Part shown: piece by piece, positions 7,959 to 12,810 of the stretch
Layout: every line of letters starts with the position of its first letter
How positions within the stretch are numbered: the first letter of the stretch is position 1
Virus record (IMG/VR): IMGVR_UViG_3300021440_000119
Span: 1 to 24,342 of that record
Length of the DNA stretch: 24,342 bases
DNA from: a virus
Strand: one strand, 5' to 3'
Position numbers and translations under genes: made by a program
The notes under the pieces: generated by a model
Told to the model about the DNA's origin: nothing
What the model saw: only the letters and a program-made list of their open reading frames with translations
The model's database searches: none

Positions 7959-7982
7959 CGCTTTCTTACTTACAGCGCCATC

Positions 7983-8435
7983 ATGACATCACGTGCTGAT
8001 CGCTTTCGCAGAATCGCTGATCGCTGCCGGGCCAAGCCTGGGCAGTTTGGTCTCCGCGAGCATGCGGTGTACCTCGTGCGGTCGTCATGGTCAGGCGCGT
8101 CTTTTGGGGAGGGCACCCAGGAAGAGACTGTGGTGCCTATCCAGGTTGCGCATCAGCAACCGCCTAAGGTCCGTTTCCCCAGCCAGCGAGAGCTAGCGCT
8201 GGGCATGATGGGAGAAGGGGACCTTGAAATCGGTCCTTTTACGCCAAATTATGGCCCTGGGGGCTTCGACCGCGATGATCTGAACGGCAGCAAACTTGTC
8301 GTCGGTGAAACCTTGCTTATCCGGGTTGTAGGCCCGCAGGCGCCTCTCCCCGGCGTGATGTACCGTTTCAAGAACGTGAATGTAGACCGGGCCCTTCGGG
8401 TGACCCTGGTCTGCAAACCCGCGGGGGTGTCATGA
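7983..8435 (+). CDS. Putative head closure / connector protein (150 aa)
   Basis: Predicted 150 residues. The N-terminus is basic (MTSRADRFRRIADRCRAKPG). The rest is mostly strand-like, ending in YRFKNVNVDRALRVTLVCKP. No clear Shine-Dalgarno sequence lies upstream of the ATG at 7983, so the true start is uncertain. The stop overlaps the next start as ATGA. Position between the adaptor-like gene and the gp10-like gene is where head-closure (stopper) proteins sit in many phages; the role is inferred from that. Confidence 0.5.
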   Translation: MTSRADRFRRIADRCRAKPGQFGLREHAVYLVRSSWSGASFGEGTQEETVVPIQVAHQQPPKVRFPSQRELALGMMGEGDLEIGPFTPNYGPGGFDRDDLNGSKLVVGETLLIRVVGPQAPLPGVMYRFKNVNVDRALRVTLVCKPAGVS

Positions 8436-9181
8436 GCTCGAACTACGGCGGCTTTGGTGGGACGAAGTTTCCGGCCGCGCAGGTAGCCAGCGCCTCGGAG
8501 CTAGACCCCGGCCACAAGTCTTTGCTTGGTTTACTTGAGACTGCTATCAATTCGGAGCTTGGGGATGCTTGGGCTTCGGTGTTGGCTCGGGTACGGGACG
8601 GCAACTTTCTGAAACAGTACGTTGGTCAGAAGCCTGTCGGCTCTGTCTGTGATTTTGAGCCCACCGAGCAGCAGCGTACGCAGTTCAAAGCCAATTTTCC
8701 TCTTCTCGCGGTGTACCGCGAGGGTGAGCCTGAGCTTTGGTATCCGAACCAGTACCTGCACCAGAAGCAGACATGGGCGGTAGACTGGATTCTGGGCCCT
8801 GTTCAAGCCGACCAGATCCCTCAACTGGGGCGGTTCGCCATCGCGGTGGGCCGTGTCATTTGCCGCGCCATCGAGTATGCGCGGCACCTCGACTACCAAG
8901 AGGGTGTGTGCCAGTTTCAGGGTGAGTTTGCCCATATCAAGCCTGTGTCCGTGAATGGGCCAGGTGTGCAACGCGCCGCGGCCGAGGATGCAGGCTCGGG
9001 CTACTACGGTCTGACCGTGATTCTCGAGACGTGGGAACGCGAGCATGATGAAAATGACACTGACCCGTACGGCATCAATGCGAACTACATGATTGGGGCC
9101 CCGGTGGATACCATTGAGGCGTTCGAGGGGTTTGACACGACGCTGGAAGTCGACCCACCCGATCCACCTAGCGGAGATTAG
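8432..9181 (+). CDS. Hypothetical connector / tail-terminator-region protein (249 aa)
   Basis: Predicted 249 residues. It starts on an ATGA overlap with the preceding stop, with a G-rich stretch upstream. The central part has helices (LGRFAIAVGRVICRAIEYARHL) followed by strands and GYYGLTVILETWERE, which is reminiscent of the final strand of phage tail-terminator proteins. The C-terminal 30 residues are acidic and Pro-rich (PPDPPSGD) and probably flexible. It may sit at the neck where the tail is capped. The family is not recognised with certainty. Confidence 0.45.
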   Translation: MSSNYGGFGGTKFPAAQVASASELDPGHKSLLGLLETAINSELGDAWASVLARVRDGNFLKQYVGQKPVGSVCDFEPTEQQRTQFKANFPLLAVYREGEPELWYPNQYLHQKQTWAVDWILGPVQADQIPQLGRFAIAVGRVICRAIEYARHLDYQEGVCQFQGEFAHIKPVSVNGPGVQRAAAEDAGSGYYGLTVILETWEREHDENDTDPYGINANYMIGAPVDTIEAFEGFDTTLEVDPPDPPSGD

Positions 9182-9183
9182 TC

Positions 9184-9645
9184 ATGGGCTGGAACGTACG
9201 CGAGGTCAAGTCCCAGCACAGCCGTTGGCTGACTGCGTACGACGCGTCTATGACGCGCACTATGGCCGATATCGCTGCCTCTGCGATGCACTTCGCTCGG
9301 ACTGATTCGAAGCTGCGAAAGCGCACCGGTGGCTACAGCGCAGGGTGGTCTCGCCGGTACCAACGCAAAACCGACAGGATCACAGTGTCGTTGCTGGGGC
9401 TTCGGGCGCACAACCTCTTCCACGAGGTTGGCACGGGTGTGTACGGCCCGAAGAAGAAACGCATTGTGCCGAGGAACAAACGGTTCCTGGCCTGGAAAGA
9501 CTACGACTCGGGCAAGTGGCACTTCGCCCGCAGTGTCAAAGGCGTCAAGCCAACTTGGAACGGCCGCAGGTCTGCGGCCAAAGCATTCATCTACGGAAAA
9601 GGGAAGCTGCTGCGCGAAGCGGAACGGCTAGCGGCGAAATTCTGA
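9184..9645 (+). CDS. HK97 gp10-like tail completion (neck) protein
   Basis: Predicted 153 residues, strongly basic. The central block LFHEVGTGVYGPKKKR followed by RFLAW and, after a spacer, FARSVKGVKPTW is the signature layout of the HK97 gp10 family (small tail-completion proteins joining the tail to the head). An N-terminal helix of about 40 residues precedes it, as in other members. GGAG lies 7 nt before the ATG at 9184. Its stop overlaps the next gene as TGATG. This is the best-recognised gene of the neck cluster. Confidence 0.75.
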   Translation: MGWNVREVKSQHSRWLTAYDASMTRTMADIAASAMHFARTDSKLRKRTGGYSAGWSRRYQRKTDRITVSLLGLRAHNLFHEVGTGVYGPKKKRIVPRNKRFLAWKDYDSGKWHFARSVKGVKPTWNGRRSAAKAFIYGKGKLLREAERLAAKF

Positions 9646-9983
9646 TGGAACTATCGTTTCTTGCAAAGTCGAGTCTGTTGGTCGCGGTGCCTGGCACGGC
9701 GCAGTACGCAGGGCAACTTGCCCGTTACGTAGGCCGCGAATGGGAAGATACCCGTCACGCCTACGTGGCATCTAAAGAGCCGTATAAAGTGGACAGCGAC
9801 TCTGATGACGGCCGACGGCTTTCGAAGCTGATGCGGCGTGAGAGCTCACTGTTGCCAGGCGACCAGGCCACCGCCGAGTACTTTGGACTGCCTTTTGTGC
9901 AGCACCAGAACGTTGAGGGTGAGTGGGTCCCCAGCGCGCCGATTGCGCGAGAAGTTCGGGCCGCAAAGAAAGGTAATGACTAA
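9645..9983 (+). CDS. Small protein preceding the tail sheath (112 aa; DUF2635-like position)
   Basis: Predicted 112 residues. I place the start at the ATG at 9645, on a TGATG overlap with the gp10-like stop; the same frame is open far upstream but that part only shadows the gp10-like gene. An N-terminal strand-like segment (SLLVAVPGTAQYAG) is followed by charged helical sequence (GRRLSKLMRRESSLLPGD). Mu-like phages carry a short protein (Mu gp38, DUF2635) immediately before the sheath gene. This one shares the place and a loosely similar PG...RR...GD spacing, but is longer, so homology is only a suggestion. Confidence 0.6.
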   Translation: MELSFLAKSSLLVAVPGTAQYAGQLARYVGREWEDTRHAYVASKEPYKVDSDSDDGRRLSKLMRRESSLLPGDQATAEYFGLPFVQHQNVEGEWVPSAPIAREVRAAKKGND

Positions 9984-11527
9984 TGCCTGCGAATGTTGCT
10001 GTCACTGGCTATGCAAGTGACTATCGAACGCCGAGTATCGGCATCGAGCTAGTTTTCGCGCAGGGCGAGAATATCTCAGGCGCGGGCACGCGCGAGATTC
10101 TTGTGGTTGCGCCAAAGTCGTCCGCCGGAACTTGGACGGCTGGCACGGTGTACGGCCCGATCAAGGCCGAGCAAGATGTTATCACCGGCGGTGGGGTGGG
10201 TTCGCCCGCGCATCGCATGGCGCAGAAGATCATGCAAGCAAACAAACTTGCGACGATCTATGTGCTTGTTGTAGCGGAGACTTCCGGGGGCTCGCCTGTG
10301 AAGGCGACCGGGACCTTGGCGTGGGGCGGCACTGCAACGTCCAGCTTCAACTACACGTTCTCTGTGGGGGATGAGGACTTCTCGGTCTACATCAAGTCCG
10401 GAGACGCCGCTGCTACCGTAGGGGCAGCCATCAAGGCCACGGTGAACGGGCGTCTGTCCCTTCCGTTCACTGACGAAGGCACGGGAGCGACCAATACGCT
10501 CACCAACAAGTTGGCGGGTACTCGCGGGGGTACAGCCACTTGGAGCCCAAATCGAATCGTAGCACCAGCCCCGGGCAACGGCCTTACATTGACAGCATCG
10601 GCGGCTATTGGCATTGCCACAGCCGGTGCAGATGGGTCTACTACGGAAGCCTCCAACGTTACCGCGGCGCTGCAGTCAGTTGAAGGACGGCACTTTTACT
10701 ACTATGTCTACGATGACGGCAACAACGCCACCGCGCTGGCTGCCATCAAGTCGCATCTCGCGAATAAGGCGCTGCCCCGTTACGGCCGACGCAGCTATCT
10801 GATCACGGGGCACAACGGCACTCTTGCAGCAGCCACTACGATCGCAAACGGGTTGAACTACGAGCGCCAGGAGATTGCATTCCAGCCCATGGGGGATGCT
10901 ACGCCGGACCATCTGGCTGCGCAACTCGTTGCCACCGAGCAATTGGTTCGTGACGCCGACCCTGCGAACGGTCTTATCAACTACTCAGGCCCCGACTGGA
11001 ACATCCGGGCCGCTCGTACGCAGTATTGGCCCGACGAGGACGACATCAACGACGCTATCGCAGCTGGGCTGAGCTGTGTGGCAAGCAAGGTCGGCGGCAC
11101 CTACTTGGTGATGTCGATCACGACCCGCTCGAAGGACGGCAGTGGCACCTATGCGGACTTCCGGGCGGCAGAGTCCCACCGAATCAGTGTCGGCGATGCT
11201 TGTGCCCAGGACCTGACCAACAAGATGGCAGGTAAGCTCGGCAAGGGGTTCATCGCGCATCCCAAAGGTAAGGACGGGTTGCCGAATCCGAACGCGAAGA
11301 TTCCTCCGAACTGCGTCACGGACTTCACTCTGAAGCCCACCTTCACCGATTCCATTTCCGAATGGGCCAAGTCAGGGTGGACGCAGCGGGTGTCCGATTC
11401 GCAGAACAGCCTGTTGGTGGTGAAGTCGCCGGTCAATGCTGGGCGTCTTGAGGCTTCTTTGAGCATCTACGCACGCGACAACCTGTCGCAAGTCACGGTC
11501 CGCATGGCAGAGTCATCTGCGGCCTAA
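9983..11527 (+). CDS. Tail sheath protein (Mu gpL-like)
   Basis: Predicted 514 residues. The sheath surrounds the tube and contracts to drive it through the envelope. Support: length, location before a tube gene of the right size, and character. A conserved-looking N-terminal start (RTPSIGIELVFAQG), a central insertion-like beta domain rich in Thr/Gly (about 105-225), and a C-terminal subtilisin-like core ending in strands (NSLLVVKSPVNAGRLEAS then DNLSQVTVRM) match Mu-type sheaths. The ATG overlaps the previous stop (TAATG at 9981-9985) with AAAGG upstream. The presence of a sheath establishes a contractile tail. Confidence 0.88.
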   Translation: MPANVAVTGYASDYRTPSIGIELVFAQGENISGAGTREILVVAPKSSAGTWTAGTVYGPIKAEQDVITGGGVGSPAHRMAQKIMQANKLATIYVLVVAETSGGSPVKATGTLAWGGTATSSFNYTFSVGDEDFSVYIKSGDAAATVGAAIKATVNGRLSLPFTDEGTGATNTLTNKLAGTRGGTATWSPNRIVAPAPGNGLTLTASAAIGIATAGADGSTTEASNVTAALQSVEGRHFYYYVYDDGNNATALAAIKSHLANKALPRYGRRSYLITGHNGTLAAATTIANGLNYERQEIAFQPMGDATPDHLAAQLVATEQLVRDADPANGLINYSGPDWNIRAARTQYWPDEDDINDAIAAGLSCVASKVGGTYLVMSITTRSKDGSGTYADFRAAESHRISVGDACAQDLTNKMAGKLGKGFIAHPKGKDGLPNPNAKIPPNCVTDFTLKPTFTDSISEWAKSGWTQRVSDSQNSLLVVKSPVNAGRLEASLSIYARDNLSQVTVRMAESSAA

Positions 11528-11535
11528 GGAGTCTT

Positions 11536-11904
11536 ATGCCTGTTGATTACGCACGACAAGTAGTTTTCATCAACGGCGTCGAAGCGACGTTGGCCGAGTC
11601 CTTCGAAATGAAGACCGAGAGCGGTGAACAGCCGATTCTCATTCTGAACGAAGGGCTTGCAGGTTTCACCCCCGGTGCAGGGCAGACCACAATCTCGGGT
11701 ACCTTGTATGTCCCTGTTGGGGGCTTTCAGATTGACGTTCAGTCCTTCTGCGCCAACGGCGAATACGTGCCCATCCAATACGGCGTAGGTCCTGTGGCAT
11801 ACGTCGGTACCGGTAAATTCACGGAAGTGACAATCTCCGGCGGCGTGAACGAGCCTGTGAAGGTTCAGTTCACCTGGCTCGGTGAGAAGAAAGCGATGGA
11901 GTAA
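11536..11904 (+). CDS. Tail tube protein (Mu gpM-like)
   Basis: Predicted 122 residues, the normal size for Mu-type tube subunits, which stack as hexameric rings inside the sheath. Mostly strand-like, starting with an N-terminal FINGVEATLAESFEMKTESG and ending FTWLGEKKAME. One of the strongest ribosome sites in the window, TAAGGAG at 11525-11531, lies 4 nt before the ATG and overlaps the sheath stop, in line with the high copy number of tube subunits. Its stop overlaps the chaperone start (TAATG). Confidence 0.85.
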   Translation: MPVDYARQVVFINGVEATLAESFEMKTESGEQPILILNEGLAGFTPGAGQTTISGTLYVPVGGFQIDVQSFCANGEYVPIQYGVGPVAYVGTGKFTEVTISGGVNEPVKVQFTWLGEKKAME

Positions 11905-12674
11905 TGGACCACGGGCCGCCTACCGATGTTCCCGCTTCTGGCTTGGTCGAGTTCTTGAAGGGCAGACCACGGCCTGGCAAAGTTGTGCCGTTCCCTGTCG
12001 AAGGTGTCGAAGGCACCCGATGGGAGAACGTTCGGATTGAAGTGCCGCCTTGCAGCGCCAACGGCGCTGCCATCCTGGCCGCGCACAACCGCATGAAGGC
12101 CATGCTTCCCAAGGAAGAGTGGAGCACGGAGAGTGCATCCGCAGTTCTTGGGGACCTCACGGCCAAGGAGATGATCGCTCGGACCTGTTTCGAGCCGAAG
12201 AACTACGGCACCGAGGAAAAGCCCTTCTACAAAAAGCACTTCGGCAATTCCGAGGATGTGGAGAGATCACTGTCCTCCGATGAGACCGCGGTGCTTCATG
12301 CATTGATGCTGCAGGTTACGTTCGAAATCGGCCCAAGGCTTTCGATCCTGACGGACGAGGAAGTCGACGCGTGGATCGAGGTGCTGAAAAACGGCCTCGA
12401 CCCTTTAGCGTATCTAGTCTTGCCGGATTTACACGTATTGATACGTGGGTTAGTCAACCGGATAAGCAAGGCAACTGCCTCGTCAAGTACATCGCAAAGC
12501 CCGGATTCCCCGCCCTTGACGTTGCCCGATACCTCGGAATCGAGCCAAGCGATCTCAATGATGGGCACTATCTCCTCTGGAGAGCTGCCGTCAAGGCCAC
12601 CAACTGGTTCAAGTGTAAGTAAGCCGGTTCTTCCGAATGCCGCCACAGTCCGGAAGAAGCCCAAGCGCTCGTAA
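11904..12674 (+). CDS. Tail assembly chaperone, zero-frame product (256 aa)
   Basis: Predicted 256 residues. Genes between tube and tape measure usually encode chaperones that coat the tape measure and recruit tube subunits. The first 165 residues look like a folded domain with a C-terminal helical part (VLHALMLQVTFEIG, DEEVDAWIEVLKNG). After about residue 190 the zero-frame sequence becomes low-complexity and Ser/Pro/Thr-rich, ending in a basic KKPKRS. The -1 frame over the same DNA reads as a compact protein segment, which, with a canonical slippery heptamer at 12401, indicates programmed frameshifting as in other phages. The start is coupled to the tube stop (TAATG). An intrinsic terminator follows within 6 nt of the stop. 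Confidence 0.72.
   Translation: MDHGPPTDVPASGLVEFLKGRPRPGKVVPFPVEGVEGTRWENVRIEVPPCSANGAAILAAHNRMKAMLPKEEWSTESASAVLGDLTAKEMIARTCFEPKNYGTEEKPFYKKHFGNSEDVERSLSSDETAVLHALMLQVTFEIGPRLSILTDEEVDAWIEVLKNGLDPLAYLVLPDLHVLIRGLVNRISKATASSSTSQSPDSPPLTLPDTSESSQAISMMGTISSGELPSRPPTGSSVSKPVLPNAATVRKKPKRS
12401..12461 (+). promoter_or_regulatory. -1 programmed ribosomal frameshift signal (slippery heptamer plus downstream stem-loop)
   Basis: C CCT TTA at 12401-12407 has exactly the X XXY YYZ form in the phase of the chaperone reading frame. Downstream, CACGTA (12432-12437) pairs with TACGTG (12442-12447) around a TTGA loop, and an outer CCGG (12423-12426) can pair with CCGG (12458-12461). The spacer is about 15 nt to the outer stem. 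A second, weaker candidate slip site, G AAA AAC, lies at 12386-12392 in the same phase. Confidence 0.6.
12407..12622 (+). CDS. Tail assembly chaperone, -1 frame extension (frameshifted C-terminus, 71 aa)
   Basis: After slipping at C CCT TTA (12401-12407), translation would continue in the -1 frame from 12407 to a stop at 12620-12622, giving a 239-residue fusion (168 residues shared plus 71). This frame is open from 12284, just after a TGA at 12281. The extension contains aromatic and hydrophobic residues spaced as in a globular domain (LVKYIAKPGF, VARYLGIEPSDL, YLLWRAAVKATNWF). Its codons end mostly in C or G from about 12465 onward, like real genes here. An independent start is unlikely: the only candidate nearby is a GTG at 12371 without a ribosome site. 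Unusually, both products are about equal in length. Confidence 0.65.
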   Translation, partial: SVSSLAGFTRIDTWVSQPDKQGNCLVKYIAKPGFPALDVARYLGIEPSDLNDGHYLLWRAAVKATNWFKCK

Positions 12675-12679
12675 GCTCT

Positions 12680-12731
12680 TGCCTGTCATCATGTCTTTGC
12701 GGCGGCCCAGACGTGGTGGCAGGCATTTTTT
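12680..12731 (+). terminator. Strong intrinsic (Rho-independent) terminator between chaperone and tape measure genes
   Basis: TGCCTGTCATCATGTCT (12680-12696) pairs along all 17 positions (three G-T wobbles) with AGACGTGGTGGCAGGCA (12709-12725) around a 12-nt GC-rich loop. Six T follow (12726-12731), then CTT. This is a textbook intrinsic terminator for + strand transcription. The opposite strand has no T-run, so it is unidirectional. It begins 6 nt after the chaperone stop codon and would stop or thin out transcription before the tape measure unless read-through or antitermination occurs. Confidence 0.88.
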
Positions 12732-12735
12732 CTTG

Positions 12736-12806
12736 AGCTCGATCGTCCAATGCTAGGACACCGCGTTCTGACCGCGACAATGTGAGTTCAATTCTCGCTC
12801 GAGCTA
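12736..12806 (+). tRNA. tRNA-Gln (anticodon CTG), slightly atypical, no encoded CCA
   Basis: A 71-nt cloverleaf can be drawn: acceptor AGCTCGA (12736-12742) / TCGAGCT (12799-12805), 7 of 7 pairs; D stem GTCC/GGAC (12745-12748, 12756-12759) with loop AATGCTA; anticodon stem CCGCG/CGCGA (12761-12765, 12773-12777), 4 of 5 pairs, with loop TTCTGAC and anticodon CTG at 12768-12770; variable region CAAT; T stem GTGAG/CTCGC (12782-12786, 12794-12798) with loop TTCAATT; discriminator A12806. Conserved A14, A21, T33, purine 37, T54, T55, C56 and A58 are present, and A15 can pair with T48. Oddities: C instead of G19 in the D loop, C at position 9, a C-A mismatch at 27-43, and A73 rather than the G73 usual for E. 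coli tRNA-Gln. CCA is not encoded. It would read CAG codons if charged. Confidence 0.78.
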
Positions 12807-12810
12807 CTTT

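Noticed and set aside
9345-9644. Upstream extension of the 112-aa gene before the sheath
   Set aside because: This part overlaps the well-supported gp10-like gene in another frame; the ATG at 9645 gives a coupled TGATG start.
12371-12622. Independent small gene starting at GTG 12371
   Set aside because: No ribosome site at the GTG; the frame is open back to 12284 and a canonical -1 slip site explains its expression better.
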